A DNA stretch of 64,000 nt from NCBI RefSeq assembly GCF_026001925.1, contig NZ_AP021869.1, positions 2,294,001 to 2,358,000 on the forward strand, read 5' to 3'. The DNA comes from Vibrio gangliei. GTDB lineage: Bacteria > Pseudomonadota > Gammaproteobacteria > Enterobacterales > Vibrionaceae. The notes below the pieces were generated by a model. It saw only the letters and a program-made list of their open reading frames with translations. It did not search any database and was not told the origin of the DNA. Made by a program: the position numbers and the translations under genes. Below are positions 33,552-44,686 of the stretch, in pieces (position 1 is the first letter of the stretch; each line of letters starts with the position of its first letter).

Positions 33552-33689
33552 TATTCTGACATTCTGATTGATAGCCTCGTCGTTCATCGACACTAAATCG
33601 TATTTGTAAATCGGTGATTGTTAATCAAATTCAAAACTACATTGCAAATTCAGTGATAGTAAATAACAACTAGATTTCAGACATAAAAA

Positions 33690-33720
33690 AACGCCGAACA
33701 TGATATGTTCGGCGTTTTTT
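33690..33720. terminator. Terminator of the alpha operon
   Basis: ACGCCGAACAT (33691-33701) pairs with ATGTTCGGCGT (33705-33715) around a 3-nt loop, with A run on one side and T run on the other, so it can act on both strands. It lies 18 nt past the rplQ stop. Confidence 0.92.
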
Positions 33721-33737
33721 CATTATTTAACTATCGC

Positions 33738-34127
<390 letters not shown>

Positions 34128-34150
34128 CTAATCCTTCTAACTAATATCAA

Positions 34151-35143
34151 TTAATCTTCAGCAATCGACGCTGGTGGCCAGTTTTCTAGGCGCATACCTA
34201 GAGACAGACCGCGCGACGCTAGAACATCTTTAATCTCTGTTAAAGACTTCTTACCAAGGTTTGGCGTTTTAAGAAGCTCAACCTCAGTACGCTGTACAAG
34301 ATCACCGATGTAGTGAATCGCTTCTGCTTTCAAACAGTTAGCAGAGCGAACTGTTAGTTCAAGATCGTCTACAGGACGCAGTAGAATAGGATCGAACTCC
34401 GGCTTCTCTTCTTTCTCTTCTGGTACACGTACATCACGAAGATCTACGAACGCATCCAATTGTTCAGCTAAAATTGTAGCTGCACGACGGATTGCTTCCT
34501 CAGGTTCCAAAGTACCATTTGTTTCCATATCGATAACAAGCTTGTCTAAGTCAGTACGTTGTTCTACACGTGCTGCTTCTACAGAGTAGGCGATTTTATC
34601 AACCGGGCTGTAAGTAGCATCAACAAGTAGACGACCGATTGGACGCTCATCTTCTTCAGTATGGATACGAGCTGAAGACGGAACGTAACCGCGACCACGT
34701 TGTACTTTAATACGCATAGCAATTTCAGCTTTGTCATCCGTTAGGTGACAAATAACGTGTTCTGGGTTAGCGATCTCTACATCACCATCATGGATGATGT
34801 CACCTGCAACAACAGGGCCCGAGCCTGATTTTTTTAGTGTAATAAACACTTCATCTTTGCCTTCGGCAACACTCACAGCTAGACCTTTCAGGTTAAGAAG
34901 GATCTCAAGGATATCTTCTTGAACGCCTTCTTTGGTGCTGTACTCGTGTAAAACGCCTTCAATCTCAACTTCTGTTACAGCACAACCTGGCATAGAAGAT
35001 AAAAGAATACGGCGAAGTGCATTACCTAAAGTGTGACCAAAGCCACGCTCTAAAGGCTCAAGAGTTACTTTTGCATGTGTCGTGCTGATTTGTTCGATGT
35101 CAACAAGACGTGGCTTAAGAAATTCTGTTACAGAACCCTGCAT
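34151..35143 (-). CDS. rpoA: DNA-directed RNA polymerase subunit alpha
   Basis: 330 residues. The N-terminal domain (1-235) includes [20 protein letters not shown] for dimerisation and assembly. The C-terminal domain (about 250-330) has [19 protein letters not shown] and [18 protein letters not shown], the surface that binds UP elements and activators such as CRP, whose gene begins at the window's end. Between rpsD and rplQ, as in E. coli. Confidence 0.99.
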   Translation of the reverse strand: MQGSVTEFLKPRLVDIEQISTTHAKVTLEPLERGFGHTLGNALRRILLSSMPGCAVTEVEIEGVLHEYSTKEGVQEDILEILLNLKGLAVSVAEGKDEVFITLKKSGSGPVVAGDIIHDGDVEIANPEHVICHLTDDKAEIAMRIKVQRGRGYVPSSARIHTEEDERPIGRLLVDATYSPVDKIAYSVEAARVEQRTDLDKLVIDMETNGTLEPEEAIRRAATILAEQLDAFVDLRDVRVPEEKEEKPEFDPILLRPVDDLELTVRSANCLKAEAIHYIGDLVQRTEVELLKTPNLGKKSLTEIKDVLASRGLSLGMRLENWPPASIAED

Positions 35144-35167
35144 TGTGTCCTCTCTTTTGTTTAAACC

Positions 35168-35788
35168 TTACTTAGAGTAAAGTTCGACGATCAAGTGTTC
35201 GTTGATGTCAGCAGATAGATCAGAACGCTCTGGGATACGTTTGAAAGTACCTTCCATCTTGCTAGCATCTACTTCAATCCAAGTTGGTTTTTCGCGTTGT
35301 TCAGCAACTTCTAGAGCAGCCTTAATACGTGATTGCTGTTTAGCTTTTTCACGGATAGAAACAACATCGTTAGCCGAAACTTTGAATGAAGGAACGTTAA
35401 CTACTTTGCCGTTTACTAGGATAGCTTTGTGGCTAACTAGCTGACGTGATTCAGCGCGAGTAGCACCGAAACCCATACGGTATACGACATTATCTAAACG
35501 ACCTTCAAGAAGTTGAAGCAGGTTTTCACCTGTGTTGCCTTTAAGGCGTGCAGCTTCTTTGTAGTAGTTGCGGAATTGTTTTTCTAGTACGCCGTACATA
35601 CGACGAACTTTTTGCTTCTCACGAAGCTGAACGCCAAACTCAGATAGACGACCGCGACGAGCGCCGTGTACACCTGGTGCGTTATCAATTTTACACTTGG
35701 TATCGATCGCGCGGACACCTGACTTAAGGAATAAGTCAGTACCTTCACGACGACTAAGCTTAAGCTTAGGGCCCAAATATCTTGCCAT
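35168..35788 (-). CDS. rpsD: 30S ribosomal protein S4
   Basis: 206 residues with the S4 core and S4 RNA-binding domain ([24 protein letters not shown]). It nucleates 30S assembly. In E. coli S4 also represses the alpha operon by binding a pseudoknot ahead of rpsM; the same leader is visible here at 36586-36655. Confidence 0.98.
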   Translation of the reverse strand: MARYLGPKLKLSRREGTDLFLKSGVRAIDTKCKIDNAPGVHGARRGRLSEFGVQLREKQKVRRMYGVLEKQFRNYYKEAARLKGNTGENLLQLLEGRLDNVVYRMGFGATRAESRQLVSHKAILVNGKVVNVPSFKVSANDVVSIREKAKQQSRIKAALEVAEQREKPTWIEVDASKMEGTFKRIPERSDLSADINEHLIVELYSK

Positions 35789-35817
35789 GATCTTTCTCCA
35801 ATATTCCTAGAAACGAA

Positions 35818-36207
35818 TTAAACGCGACGTTTCTTAGGTGGACGACAACCGTTATGAGGGATCGGAGTAGCATCAACGATGTTAGTGATGCGGTAACCCA
35901 ATGCGTTTAAAGCACGGATAGTAGACTCACGACCAGGACCAGGGCCCTTAACCATAACTTCCAAGTTCTTTAAGCCATATTCTTTGGCCATTTCACCTGC
36001 GCGTTCAGCAGCAACCTGTGCAGCAAACGGCGTAGATTTACGAGAACCACGGAAACCTGAACCACCTGCAGTAGCCCATGCAAGAGCGTTACCTTGACGG
36101 TCAGTAATGGTCACGATTGTGTTGTTAAAAGAAGCATGGATGTGCGCTACGCCATCTGCTACTTGTTTGCGAACGCGTTTACGCGTGCGTGTTGGTTGTT
36201 TTGCCAT
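35818..36207 (-). CDS. rpsK: 30S ribosomal protein S11
   Basis: 129 residues with [19 protein letters not shown] and the conserved C-terminus [14 protein letters not shown]. Platform protein of the small subunit that contacts mRNA near the Shine-Dalgarno helix. Second gene of the alpha operon, 21 bp after rpsM. Confidence 0.98.
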   Translation of the reverse strand: MAKQPTRTRKRVRKQVADGVAHIHASFNNTIVTITDRQGNALAWATAGGSGFRGSRKSTPFAAQVAAERAGEMAKEYGLKNLEVMVKGPGPGRESTIRALNALGYRITNIVDATPIPHNGCRPPKKRRV

Positions 36208-36228
36208 TGTACTCTCTACCTTATCCGA

Positions 36229-36585
36229 TTATTTTTTGATCGGCTTGCGCGGACCCTTACGAGTGCGTGCGTTGGTTTTAGTACGCTGTCCACGTAGTGG
36301 TAGACTGCGACGATGACGAAGACCGCGGTAACAGCCAAGGTCCATAAGACGCTTGATGTTCATCGATACTTCACGACGTAGATCACCTTCTACAGTGTAT
36401 TTAGCTACACCATCACGCAGTTGATCAATCTGCTCTTCAGTTAGTTCACTGATCTTAACATCTTCAGCAATACCCACTTCAGCTAGAATAGCTTGAGAAC
36501 GAGTTTTACCGATGCCGTAGATCGCAGTTAATGCGATAACAGCGTGTTTTTGATCAGGAATGTTAATGCCTGCTATACGGGCCAC
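36229..36585 (-). CDS. rpsM: 30S ribosomal protein S13 (GTG start)
   Basis: 118 residues starting [20 protein letters not shown], with the basic tail [21 protein letters not shown] reaching to the P-site tRNA. The start codon is GTG, as in E. coli, preceded by AGGAG. It follows the S4 operator, so the GTG is part of the regulatory structure. First gene of the alpha operon. Confidence 0.98.
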   Translation of the reverse strand: MARIAGINIPDQKHAVIALTAIYGIGKTRSQAILAEVGIAEDVKISELTEEQIDQLRDGVAKYTVEGDLRREVSMNIKRLMDLGCYRGLRHRRSLPLRGQRTKTNARTRKGPRKPIKK

Positions 36586-36655
36586 TATTCACTCCTAGTA
36601 CTTATATAAAGAATTATCCGCTGCAAAGCCCGTCGAGGATACGCAGCGGCATACT
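36586..36655 (-). promoter_or_regulatory. S4 translational operator (alpha operon leader)
   Basis: On the minus strand CCGCTGC (36643-36649) pairs with GCAGCGG (36618-36624). The loop carries GTATCCT and GGGCTTT and the leader ends AGGAGTGAATAGTGGCCC. The E. coli alpha leader has the same GUAUCCU, GGGCUUU and CAGC elements and the same GTG junction, where S4 stabilises a pseudoknot that traps the ribosome. Homology is clear by eye; the pseudoknot pairs were not checked exhaustively. Confidence 0.75.
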
Positions 36656-36686
36656 ACTTCTTTTGCACGCAAAAGGTAGGCCGAGG

Positions 36687-36715
36687 AATATACTCGGCCT
36701 GCCCTCATATTTCAA
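36687..36715 (-). promoter_or_regulatory. Alpha operon promoter
   Basis: TTGAAA (36710-36715) is 17 bp from TATATT (36687-36692) on the minus strand. A GGCCGAG/CTCGGCC inverted repeat (36679-36685 with 36693-36699) brackets the -10 and could also stop part of the spc transcripts. It predicts an RNA start near 36680 and a leader of about 95 nt. Confidence 0.65.
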
Positions 36716-36732
36716 GTAAAAATTTCTGCTAA

Positions 36733-36846
36733 TTAGCCTTGGCGTTGTTTATGCTTTGGCTCACTGCAAATTACACGCACAACACCGTTGCGCTTGATAA
36801 CTTTACAGTTACGGCAGATTTTTTTAACGGAAGCACGAACTTTCAT
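36733..36846 (-). CDS. rpmJ: 50S ribosomal protein L36
   Basis: 37 residues, [20 protein letters not shown] onward, ending PKHKQRQG. The zinc-binding set is Cys11, Cys14, Cys27 and His32, so this is the zinc-requiring (C+) form. Encoded between secY and the alpha operon promoter as the last gene of the spc operon. The C- paralogue that replaces it under zinc starvation is not in this window. Confidence 0.97.
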
Positions 36847-36887
36847 TGCTAAACTCCGTAAATGAAATCTGAACTATACCCGCTAGA

Positions 36888-38222
36888 TTAGCGGCCATAG
36901 CCTTTCAGATTCGCTTTTTTCAAAACAGAATCATACTGTTGAGACATCAGATGAGTCTGTACCTGTGCCATAAAGTCCATGATAACTACCACTACGATGA
37001 GTAGCGAAGTACCACCGAAATAGAACTTAACGTTCCAAGCGGTCATCATAAACTGTGGGACTAGACAAATAAAGGTAATATATAAAGCACCGACTAGTGT
37101 TAAACGAGTCATTACTTTATCTATGTATCTAGCTGTCTGCTCACCTGGGCGGATGCCGGGTACGAATGCACCGGACTTCTTCAAATTATCTGCTGTTTCA
37201 CGCGGGTTAAACACCATCGCAGTATAAAAGAAACAGAAGAAAATAATTGCTGTCGCATAGAGTATTATATACAAAGGCTGACCAGGGCTTAGTGCCAATG
37301 ACACATCCGTTAACCAACCAAATGTTTTACTCTCACCATTTTGGCCAAGCCATTGAGCAAGAGTACCTGGGAACAGGATAATACTTGAAGCAAAGATAGC
37401 AGGAATAACACCAGCCATATTTATCTTCAGTGGCAAATGCGTGCTTTGAGCTGCAAATACTTTTCGACCTTGTTGACGCTTCGCATAGTTAACAACGATA
37501 CGACGTTGACCACGCTCCATGAAAACAACGAAATAAATAACAGCGAACGCAACCACAGCGATTAACAATAGAAGAAGCACGTTCAATTCACCTTGACGCG
37601 CTTGCTCAATTGTATGTCCGATTGCAGCAGGCAAACCAGCAACGATACCTGTGAAGATAATCAACGAGATACCATTACCAATTCCGCGCTCAGTAATTTG
37701 TTCACCTAACCACATTAAGAACATGGTACCGGTTACTAAACTGATGGTAGCAATGATAGTGAACAAGGTTTGATCGATAACGACCAGATTTTGGACCATG
37801 TTCGGAAGACCAGTTGCAATACCAATTGCTTGGAATGTTGCCAGTACAAGCGTGCCATAGCGTGTGTAACGGCTAATCTTACGACGGCCGGCTTCACCCT
37901 CTTTCTTGAGTTCGGCTAACGCTGGATGAACTACAGTTAGCAATTGGACAACAATCGAAGCCGAAATATACGGCATGATGCCCAATGCTAATATAGATGC
38001 ACGCGAAAGAGCACCACCAGAGAACATGTTGAACATTTCAATGATGGTACCTTTTTGCTGCTCGAACAAATCGGCAAGTACAGCCGCATCAATACCAGGA
38101 ATCGGCACAAAAGAGCCAGCTCGGAATACCAAAAGCGCGAGGATTACGAATAATAAACGCGATTTTAATTCACCAGTACCTTGTTTAGAAGTACTGAAAT
38201 CTTGTCCTGGTTTTTTAGCCAT
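36888..38222 (-). CDS. secY: Preprotein translocase subunit SecY
   Basis: 444 residues with ten membrane segments. The pore-ring region includes [18 protein letters not shown], and the cytosolic loop [22 protein letters not shown] is the ribosome/SecA contact. Forms the SecYEG channel. Between rplO and rpmJ in the spc operon, as in E. coli. Confidence 0.98.
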   Translation of the reverse strand: MAKKPGQDFSTSKQGTGELKSRLLFVILALLVFRAGSFVPIPGIDAAVLADLFEQQKGTIIEMFNMFSGGALSRASILALGIMPYISASIVVQLLTVVHPALAELKKEGEAGRRKISRYTRYGTLVLATFQAIGIATGLPNMVQNLVVIDQTLFTIIATISLVTGTMFLMWLGEQITERGIGNGISLIIFTGIVAGLPAAIGHTIEQARQGELNVLLLLLIAVVAFAVIYFVVFMERGQRRIVVNYAKRQQGRKVFAAQSTHLPLKINMAGVIPAIFASSIILFPGTLAQWLGQNGESKTFGWLTDVSLALSPGQPLYIILYATAIIFFCFFYTAMVFNPRETADNLKKSGAFVPGIRPGEQTARYIDKVMTRLTLVGALYITFICLVPQFMMTAWNVKFYFGGTSLLIVVVVIMDFMAQVQTHLMSQQYDSVLKKANLKGYGR

Positions 38223-38242
38223 CTGTACCTATCCTTCGAAGA

Positions 38243-38677
38243 TTAAGCTTCGATTTTACCGCCAGCAGCTTCGATAGCAGCTTGAGCACCTTTAGTCACA
38301 CGTAGACCTTTAACAGTGACTGGCTTGCTGATTTCACCAGAAAGAACAACTTTAACAAATTCGATGTTCTTAGTGATTACGTTAGCAGCTTTCAGGCTGT
38401 CAAGATCGATAACGTCAGCCGTTACTTTCGCTAGCTCAGCTAGACGAACTTCAGCACTCACTAGGCTCTTACGAGAAGTGAAGCCGAACTTAGGTAGACG
38501 TTGTTTCAAAGGCATTTGACCACCTTCGAAACCTGGACGAACAGAGCCGCCAGAACGTGATTTTTGACCTTTGTGACCACGGCCACCAGTTTTACCTAGT
38601 CCAGAACCGATACCACGACCTAAACGCTTTTTAGAAGGTTTAGAACCCGCAGCCGGTGATAGAGTATTCAAACGCAT
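38243..38677 (-). CDS. rplO: 50S ribosomal protein L15
   Basis: 144 residues with [20 protein letters not shown] and the Gly-rich [22 protein letters not shown] segment that threads into 23S rRNA. Late assembly protein. spc operon, between rpmD and secY. Confidence 0.98.
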   Translation of the reverse strand: MRLNTLSPAAGSKPSKKRLGRGIGSGLGKTGGRGHKGQKSRSGGSVRPGFEGGQMPLKQRLPKFGFTSRKSLVSAEVRLAELAKVTADVIDLDSLKAANVITKNIEFVKVVLSGEISKPVTVKGLRVTKGAQAAIEAAGGKIEA

Positions 38678-38682
38678 TCTGA

Positions 38683-38859
38683 TTACTCCTCAACTTTAAC
38701 CATGTATTGAACTTTATTGATCATGCCGCGTACGCAAGCAGTATCTTCTAGTTCAACAGTGTGGTTGATTTTACGAAGGCCAAGACCACGCAAAGTAGCT
38801 TTGTGCTTTGGTAGGCGACCAATTGAGCTTTTAGTTTGAGTTACTTTAATAGTTGCCAT
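38683..38859 (-). CDS. rpmD: 50S ribosomal protein L30
   Basis: 58 residues from the ATG at 38859 ([20 protein letters not shown]), the normal L30 length. A longer in-frame start upstream would overlap rpsE and is not used. Ends [14 protein letters not shown]. spc operon, 7 bp after rpsE. Confidence 0.97.
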   Translation of the reverse strand: MATIKVTQTKSSIGRLPKHKATLRGLGLRKINHTVELEDTACVRGMINKVQYMVKVEE

Positions 38860-38866
38860 GGTGTTC

Positions 38867-39370
38867 TTACTCCGAAATAGATTCAACAGTTAGACCACGT
38901 TTAGCAGCAACCATTTCTGGTGACTTCATGCCGCTCAAACCATCGATCGTTGCACGAACGATGTTGATAGGGTTCGTAGAACCGTACGCTTTCGCAAGTA
39001 CGTTGTGAACACCTACAACTTCAAGTACTGCACGCATCGCACCACCGGCGATGATACCTGTACCTTCAGCAGCTGGCTGCATGTAAACTTTAGAGCCTGT
39101 GTGACGACCTTTCACCGCATGGTGAAGAGTGCCTTCGTTAAGTGCGATAGTAACCATGTTACGACGCGCTTTTTCCATTGCTTTTTGAATCGCAGCTGGT
39201 ACTTCACGAGCTTTGCCGTAACCGAAACCAACGCGACCATTACCGTCACCAACTACAGTTAGTGCAGTAAAGCTAAAGATTCGACCACCTTTAACCGTCT
39301 TAGAAACACGGTTAACAGCGATAAGCTTTTCATTCAAATCTGAAGCTTGTTGTTCTTGTTGTTTAGCCAT
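38867..39370 (-). CDS. rpsE: 30S ribosomal protein S5
   Basis: 167 residues with [20 protein letters not shown] and [21 protein letters not shown]. It guards the mRNA entrance and decoding fidelity; the VSKTVKGG loop is where spectinomycin resistance changes occur in E. coli and it is wild type here. spc operon. Confidence 0.98.
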   Translation of the reverse strand: MAKQQEQQASDLNEKLIAVNRVSKTVKGGRIFSFTALTVVGDGNGRVGFGYGKAREVPAAIQKAMEKARRNMVTIALNEGTLHHAVKGRHTGSKVYMQPAAEGTGIIAGGAMRAVLEVVGVHNVLAKAYGSTNPINIVRATIDGLSGMKSPEMVAAKRGLTVESISE

Positions 39371-39384
39371 CTTCCAACCCTACC

Positions 39385-39738
39385 TTAGAATTTCAGACCA
39401 GCTTCACGTGCAGAATCTGCAAGTGCCGCTACTCGACCGTGGTATTGGAAACCAGAACGATCGAAAGCAACATCAGTGATGCCTTTTTCGATAGCGCGCT
39501 CAGCAATAGCTTTACCTACAGCTTTAGCAGCGTCAACGTTACCAGTATTCTTAACTTGCTCACGGATCGCCTTTTCTACAGTAGAAGCAGAAGCGATAAC
39601 CACAGAGCCGTTTGGTGCGATAACCTGAGCGTACACATGACGTGGAGTACGGTGTACTACTAGGCGGTTTGCACCTAGCTCAGCAATCTTACGACGTGCA
39701 CGTGTAGCACGACGGATGCGAGATGCTTTCTTATCCAT
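39385..39738 (-). CDS. rplR: 50S ribosomal protein L18
   Basis: 117 residues, [20 protein letters not shown] to [13 protein letters not shown]. Binds 5S rRNA with L5 in the central protuberance. spc operon, between rplF and rpsE. Confidence 0.98.
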   Translation of the reverse strand: MDKKASRIRRATRARRKIAELGANRLVVHRTPRHVYAQVIAPNGSVVIASASTVEKAIREQVKNTGNVDAAKAVGKAIAERAIEKGITDVAFDRSGFQYHGRVAALADSAREAGLKF

Positions 39739-39747
39739 AGTGTTACC

Positions 39748-40281
39748 TTACTTCTTCTTAGCTTCTTTAGTACGCACATTTTCATCTGCGTAACGAACAC
39801 CTTTACCTTTATAAGGCTCAGGCTCACGGTAAGAACGAATGTCAGCAGCAACTTGACCGATTAATTGCTTATCACAAGCAGTTAATACGATTTCAGTTTG
39901 GCTTGGACATTCAGCTTTAACACCTGAAGGCAGTTCATGCTCTACAGGATGAGAGAAGCCTAGAGTAAGTGCTACAGAGTTGCCTTTGATAGCAGCACGG
40001 TAACCTACACCCTTAAGAACTAGCTTCTTAGTAAAGCCTTCAGTAACACCAACAACCATGTTGTTTACTAGTGCACGCGCAGTACCTGCTTGAGCCCAAG
40101 CATTAACTACACCTTCACGTGGACCGAAAGTCAGGTTGTTTTCTTCCTGAGCGATCACTACTGCATCGTGTAAAACGCGAGATAACTCACCTTTTGCACC
40201 TTTAACAGTAATTTCTTGGCCGTTCAGTTTCACCTCTACGCCAGCTGGAATAGCGACAGGTGCCTTAGCAACACGAGACAT
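39748..40281 (-). CDS. rplF: 50S ribosomal protein L6
   Basis: 177 residues with two L6 repeats; [20 protein letters not shown] begins the first and [13 protein letters not shown] is the conserved C-terminal motif. Located near the factor-binding site. spc operon, 10 bp after rpsH. Confidence 0.98.
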   Translation of the reverse strand: MSRVAKAPVAIPAGVEVKLNGQEITVKGAKGELSRVLHDAVVIAQEENNLTFGPREGVVNAWAQAGTARALVNNMVVGVTEGFTKKLVLKGVGYRAAIKGNSVALTLGFSHPVEHELPSGVKAECPSQTEIVLTACDKQLIGQVAADIRSYREPEPYKGKGVRYADENVRTKEAKKK

Positions 40282-40291
40282 ATTCTACTCC

Positions 40292-40684
40292 TTACGCTAC
40301 GTAACAGATGATTTCACCACCAAGACCTGCTTTACGAGCAGCACGGTCAGACATTAGACCCTTGGAAGTGGAAACAACAGCAACACCCAAACCGCCCATC
40401 ACTGATGGTAACTCGTCTTTTTTCTTGTAGACGCGTAGACCAGGACGTGAAACACGTTGGATTTGCTCGATTACTGGTTTCGCTTGGAAGTACTTAAGTG
40501 TAACTTCTAGCACAGGTTTTACTTCGCCTTCAATTGCGAAGTCAGCGATATAACCTTCAGCTTTTAGCAAAGTAGCAATTGCAACTTTAAGCTTTGAAGA
40601 AGGCATTTTTACAGCAACTTTGTTTGCTGCCTGACCGTTACGAATGCGGGTCAGCATATCCGAAATCGGATCTTGCATGCTCAT
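40292..40684 (-). CDS. rpsH: 30S ribosomal protein S8
   Basis: 130 residues, [18 protein letters not shown] to [13 protein letters not shown]. Primary 16S binder of the central domain. In E. coli S8 represses the spc operon by binding the mRNA at rplX-rplE; the same gene order is kept here. Start at 40684 with the usual MSMQDP. Confidence 0.98.
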   Translation of the reverse strand: MSMQDPISDMLTRIRNGQAANKVAVKMPSSKLKVAIATLLKAEGYIADFAIEGEVKPVLEVTLKYFQAKPVIEQIQRVSRPGLRVYKKKDELPSVMGGLGVAVVSTSKGLMSDRAARKAGLGGEIICYVA

Positions 40685-40713
40685 ATGATTTACTCCAAAT
40701 GATTAAGTGGCAA

Positions 40714-41019
40714 TTACCAGCTAGCCTTACGAAGTCCAGGAATCTCGCCTTTCATGCAAGCTTCACGAACTTTGATACGGCTTAGACCGAATTTACGTAG
40801 GTAACCGTGTGGACGACCAGTTTGGTTGCAACGGTTGCGCTGACGCGATGCACTTGAATCACGTGGAAGAGCTTGCAGTTTAAGAACTGCGTTCCAACGA
40901 TCTTCTTCAGATGCGTTAACATCACTGATGGTTGCTTTTAGCGCAGCACGCTTCTCAGCGTATTGTGCTACAAGCTTGGCACGTTTTGCTTCACGTGCTT
41001 TCATTGATTGTTTAGCCAT
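40714..41019 (-). CDS. rpsN: 30S ribosomal protein S14
   Basis: 101 residues, the long zinc-free (C-) form: no CxxC pairs, and ending [21 protein letters not shown]-like [35 protein letters not shown] is the standard start. spc operon, between rplE and rpsH. Confidence 0.98.
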   Translation of the reverse strand: MAKQSMKAREAKRAKLVAQYAEKRAALKATISDVNASEEDRWNAVLKLQALPRDSSASRQRNRCNQTGRPHGYLRKFGLSRIKVREACMKGEIPGLRKASW

Positions 41020-41036
41020 AACAGTAACCCTTCACC

Positions 41037-41576
41037 TTATTTACGGAATGGGAAGTTAAAGGCAGCCAGCAGAGCTCGGCCTTCCTCATCAGTGTTTGCT
41101 GAAGTCGTGATAGTAATATCAAGACCGCGCACACGATCGACTTTATCGTAGTCGATTTCCGGGAAGATGATTTGCTCGCGAACGCCCATGCTGTAGTTAC
41201 CGCGTCCATCAAAAGACTTAGCGCTAACACCACGGAAATCACGTACTCGTGGAAGAGCGATAGAAATCAAACGCTCAAGGAAATCCCACATACGCTCGCC
41301 ACGCAAGGTTACTTTACAACCAATTGGGTAGCCTTCACGAATTTTGAAACCAGCAACAGATTTACGAGCTTTAGTGATAAGTGGCTTTTGACCAGAGATC
41401 GTTGCCATATCGCTTGCTGCGTTTTCTAGTAGTTTCTTATCGTTGATTGCTTCACCAACGCCCATGTTTAGGGTGATTTTCTCAATCCTAGGGACTTGCA
41501 TGACGCTTGTGTAGCTGAACTCTTTGGTCAGTTCAGCGACTACAGACGACTTGTAGTAATCATGCAGTTTCGCCAT
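41037..41576 (-). CDS. rplE: 50S ribosomal protein L5
   Basis: 179 residues with [18 protein letters not shown] and [20 protein letters not shown]-like [14 protein letters not shown]. Binds 5S rRNA and touches P-site tRNA. spc operon, 14 bp after rplX; the junction is the expected S8 repression target. Confidence 0.98.
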   Translation of the reverse strand: MAKLHDYYKSSVVAELTKEFSYTSVMQVPRIEKITLNMGVGEAINDKKLLENAASDMATISGQKPLITKARKSVAGFKIREGYPIGCKVTLRGERMWDFLERLISIALPRVRDFRGVSAKSFDGRGNYSMGVREQIIFPEIDYDKVDRVRGLDITITTSANTDEEGRALLAAFNFPFRK

Positions 41577-41590
41577 AGTAGAACTCCAAA

Positions 41591-41905
41591 TTACTTAATT
41601 AATTCACCGTTTGACTTGAAGAAACGCACTTTTTTGCCTTCTTCAAAACGGAAACCGATACGATCCGCTTTACCAGTAGATGCGTTGAAGATTGCAACGT
41701 TAGAAACATCAATAGCTGCTTCTTGTTCAACGATGCCACCTTGTTGACCTAGAGCCGGTTGAGGCTTTTGGTGTTTTTTAACAAGGTTGATACCTTCTAC
41801 GAATACTTTACCAGTTTCGAGAACCTTAGTTACTTTACCGCGCTTGCCTTTATCTTTACCAGCAAGAACGATTACTTCGTCATTACGACGGATTTTAGCT
41901 GCCAT
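41591..41905 (-). CDS. rplX: 50S ribosomal protein L24
   Basis: 104 residues with an N-terminal KOW motif ([20 protein letters not shown]). Early assembly initiator of the large subunit. Second gene of the spc operon. Confidence 0.98.
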   Translation of the reverse strand: MAAKIRRNDEVIVLAGKDKGKRGKVTKVLETGKVFVEGINLVKKHQKPQPALGQQGGIVEQEAAIDVSNVAIFNASTGKADRIGFRFEEGKKVRFFKSNGELIK

Positions 41906-41919
41906 TTTATTGCCGCTCC

Positions 41920-42291
41920 TTACAGAACTTCAGGTGCTAGTGACACAATTTTCATGAATTTCGCATTACGAAGCTCACGAGTCACAGGACCAAAGATACG
42001 TGTACCGACTGGTTGCTCAGTATTGTCGTTCAACAATACACAAGCATTACGGTCGAAGCGAATGACAGAACCGTCTGGACGACGAACGCCTTTACGGGTG
42101 CGCACCACTACCGCTTTCAGAACATCACCTTTTTTAACTTTACCGCGAGGAATTGCTTCCTTAACAGTAACTTTGATGATATCTCCGATATGTGCATAAC
42201 GGCGGTGAGAGCCACCCAGAACCTTAATACACATTACTCTGCGAGCGCCGGAGTTATCCGCTGCGTCGAGTGTACTTTGCATTTGGATCAT
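41920..42291 (-). CDS. rplN: 50S ribosomal protein L14
   Basis: 123 residues, [20 protein letters not shown] to [10 protein letters not shown], the family's fixed length and ends. Forms an intersubunit bridge. First gene of the spc operon, 69 bp after the promoter -10 at 42361. Confidence 0.98.
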   Translation of the reverse strand: MIQMQSTLDAADNSGARRVMCIKVLGGSHRRYAHIGDIIKVTVKEAIPRGKVKKGDVLKAVVVRTRKGVRRPDGSVIRFDRNACVLLNDNTEQPVGTRIFGPVTRELRNAKFMKIVSLAPEVL

Positions 42292-42360
42292 GTTAGTGCT
42301 CCGCTAAATATTAAAACTAGACCCATCACGGGTCGGGCTGCCTCTTTATAAGGGCTGCGA

Positions 42361-42369
42361 ATTGTACCA
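42361..42369 (-). promoter_or_regulatory. spc operon promoter, extended -10
   Basis: The minus strand reads TGGTACAAT: a TACAAT -10 (42361-42366) with the TGn extension. No strong -35 is present 16-18 bp upstream, as is normal with an extended -10. It lies between the S10 operon terminator and rplN. Confidence 0.55.
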
Positions 42370-42390
42370 CCGTTTCTTGAGAAAAGGTAG

Positions 42391-42430
42391 CCAAAAAACA
42401 AGCGGCCCCAAAAAAAGTTTTGGAGCCGCT
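42391..42430 (-). terminator. Terminator of the S10 operon
   Basis: On the minus strand AGCGGC (42425-42430) pairs with GCCGCT (42401-42406), with inner CCAAAA/TTTTGG pairing, followed by TGTTTTTT. It begins 27 nt past the rpsQ stop and marks the S10/spc boundary. Confidence 0.85.
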
Positions 42431-42456
42431 CTAAAAGTCTAAAAATTAAGCAAAAA

Positions 42457-42711
42457 TTAGATCTTCGCTTTTTCTAGAACTTTCACCAAAGTCCAAGACT
42501 TAGTCTTAGACATTGGACGACATTCACGAATCTCAACAGTATCGCCTAGGCCACACTCGTTGTTTTCATCGTGTGCATGTACTTTTGTCGTACGTTTGAT
42601 GAACTTCCCGTAGATAGGGTGTTTAACAAAACGTTCGATAGCAACAACAATAGATTTGTCCATTTTGTCGCTAATTACACGACCTTGAGTCGTACGAGTT
42701 GTTTCGCTCAT
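42457..42711 (-). CDS. rpsQ: 30S ribosomal protein S17
   Basis: 84 residues with [23 protein letters not shown]-type start and the conserved [18 protein letters not shown]. Early 16S 5'-domain binder. Last gene of the S10 operon; its ATG overlaps the rpmC stop as TAATG. Confidence 0.98.
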   Translation of the reverse strand: MSETTRTTQGRVISDKMDKSIVVAIERFVKHPIYGKFIKRTTKVHAHDENNECGLGDTVEIRECRPMSKTKSWTLVKVLEKAKI

Positions 42712-42902
42712 TATGCGCCCGCCTTACTATTCAAAACAGTCTTAACACGTGCGATATCACGACGTACAGCTTTAAGAGTATGAGTTTGTTGTAGCTGACC
42801 AGTTGCAGCTTGCATGCGCAAGTTGAACTGCTCGCGTAACAAATTCAATAACTCAGCGTTAAGCTCTTCAACGCTTTTTTCGCGTAGGTCTTGTGCTTTC
42901 AT
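42711..42902 (-). CDS. rpmC: 50S ribosomal protein L29
   Basis: 63 residues, [20 protein letters not shown] onward. I use the ATG at 42902, which overlaps the rplP stop by one base; an in-frame GTG one codon earlier is less likely. L29 lies at the tunnel exit where SRP and trigger factor dock. Confidence 0.96.
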   Translation of the reverse strand: MKAQDLREKSVEELNAELLNLLREQFNLRMQAATGQLQQTHTLKAVRRDIARVKTVLNSKAGA

Positions 42903-43312
42903 CACATCACCTGCTTAGTTACAAAAGTTGTTTTTATAGGCAGTTTACGTGCCGCTAGGCGGAACGCTTCACGTGCCAACTCTTCAGGTACACCACCCAT
43001 CTCGTACATCACTTTACCAGGTTGGATTTGGGCAACCCAATATTCTACGTTACCCTTACCTTTACCTTGACGAACTTCAAGAGGTTTTTCAGTGATAGGC
43101 TTGTCTGGGAAAATACGAATCCAGATTTGACCTTGACGCTTAACGTGACGCGTCATTGCACGACGTGCCGCTTCGATCTGACGAGCAGTGATGCGACCAC
43201 GGCCTACAGCTTTTAAGCCGTATTCGCCGAAGCTTACATCAGTACCTTTCGCTAGACCGCGGTTACGACCAGTCATAACCTTACGGAATTTAGTACGTTT
43301 AGGTTGTAGCAT
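42902..43312 (-). CDS. rplP: 50S ribosomal protein L16
   Basis: 136 residues, [20 protein letters not shown] to [11 protein letters not shown]. It contacts the A-site tRNA elbow; the Arg of the [10 protein letters not shown] loop region is the hydroxylated site in E. coli. S10 operon, between rpsC and rpmC. Confidence 0.98.
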   Translation of the reverse strand: MLQPKRTKFRKVMTGRNRGLAKGTDVSFGEYGLKAVGRGRITARQIEAARRAMTRHVKRQGQIWIRIFPDKPITEKPLEVRQGKGKGNVEYWVAQIQPGKVMYEMGGVPEELAREAFRLAARKLPIKTTFVTKQVM

Positions 43313-43323
43313 CAGTCGACTCC

Positions 43324-44025
43324 TTACTTACGGCTTTGACGTGGCTTCTTCTTAGGCTTGTCAGCCTTTGGCTCTACCGCGTTAGCGTCTGGCATACCAC
43401 CAAGGATTTCACCCTTGAAGATCCAAACTTTAACGCCGATCACACCATATTGAGTGTGAGCCGAAGAAGTTGCGTAATCAATGTCAGCACGTAGGGTATG
43501 TAGTGGCACACGGCCTTCACGGTACCATTCAGTACGCGCGATTTCAGCGCCGCCTAGACGACCACTTACTTCTACTTTGATACCCTTAGCACCTAGACGC
43601 ATTGCGTTTTGTACTGCGCGCTTCATAGCACGACGGAACATTACACGACGCTCTAGCTGAGACGAAATGCTATCAGCCACTAATTGACCATCTAGCTCAG
43701 GCTTACGTACTTCAGCGATGTTAATTTGCGCTGGTACACCTGCAATTTTAGCTACAGCTGCGCGTAGCTTCTCAACGTCTTCGCCTTTCTTACCGATAAC
43801 AACACCAGGACGTGCAGTGTGAATAGTCACACGGATGCTCTTCGCTGGACGCTCGATAACGATGCGAGATAAAGACGCTTTAGACAGTTCTTTAGTTAAG
43901 AACTGACGTACCTTGAAGTCGCCGTCTAGGTTGTCAGCGAATTCGTTGGTATTAGCAAACCATGTAGCATTCCAAGGCTTAACGATGCCAAGACGAATAC
44001 CATTTGGATGTACTTTCTGACCCAT
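43324..44025 (-). CDS. rpsC: 30S ribosomal protein S3
   Basis: 233 residues with an N-terminal KH domain ([18 protein letters not shown] with the GxxG loop) and S3 C-terminal domain, then a lysine-rich tail [12 protein letters not shown]. Forms the mRNA entry channel with S4 and S5. S10 operon. Confidence 0.98.
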   Translation of the reverse strand: MGQKVHPNGIRLGIVKPWNATWFANTNEFADNLDGDFKVRQFLTKELSKASLSRIVIERPAKSIRVTIHTARPGVVIGKKGEDVEKLRAAVAKIAGVPAQINIAEVRKPELDGQLVADSISSQLERRVMFRRAMKRAVQNAMRLGAKGIKVEVSGRLGGAEIARTEWYREGRVPLHTLRADIDYATSSAHTQYGVIGVKVWIFKGEILGGMPDANAVEPKADKPKKKPRQSRK

Positions 44026-44045
44026 TTGCTTACTCTCCTAGTCTC

Positions 44046-44378
44046 TTAGCGATCTGCTACAACAACAGTGATGTGGCTTGAACGCTTCAAGATACGATCC
44101 GCACGGCCTTTAGCACGAGGCATAATACGCTTCATGATAGGACCCTCATCTACGAAGATTTTAGCGACTGATAGATCGTCGATATCTGCACCTTCGTTGT
44201 GTTCCGCATTTGCAATCGCAGAATCAAGTACTTTCTTAATTAAGTCAGCCGCTTTTTTGTTGCTGAACGTTAAGATTTCAAGCGCTTGCTCTACTGATTT
44301 ACCACGGATTTGATCTGCAACTAAGCGAGCTTTCTGTGGAGAAATGCGAGCAAAGTTATGTTTAGCAATAGCTTCCAT
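44046..44378 (-). CDS. rplV: 50S ribosomal protein L22
   Basis: 110 residues. The long beta hairpin that lines the exit tunnel includes [18 protein letters not shown], unchanged at the macrolide-related MKR positions. S10 operon, between rpsS and rpsC. Confidence 0.98.
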   Translation of the reverse strand: MEAIAKHNFARISPQKARLVADQIRGKSVEQALEILTFSNKKAADLIKKVLDSAIANAEHNEGADIDDLSVAKIFVDEGPIMKRIMPRAKGRADRILKRSSHITVVVADR

Positions 44379-44388
44379 TATTTACTCC

Positions 44389-44679
<291 letters not shown>

Positions 44680-44686
44680 TTATAGA

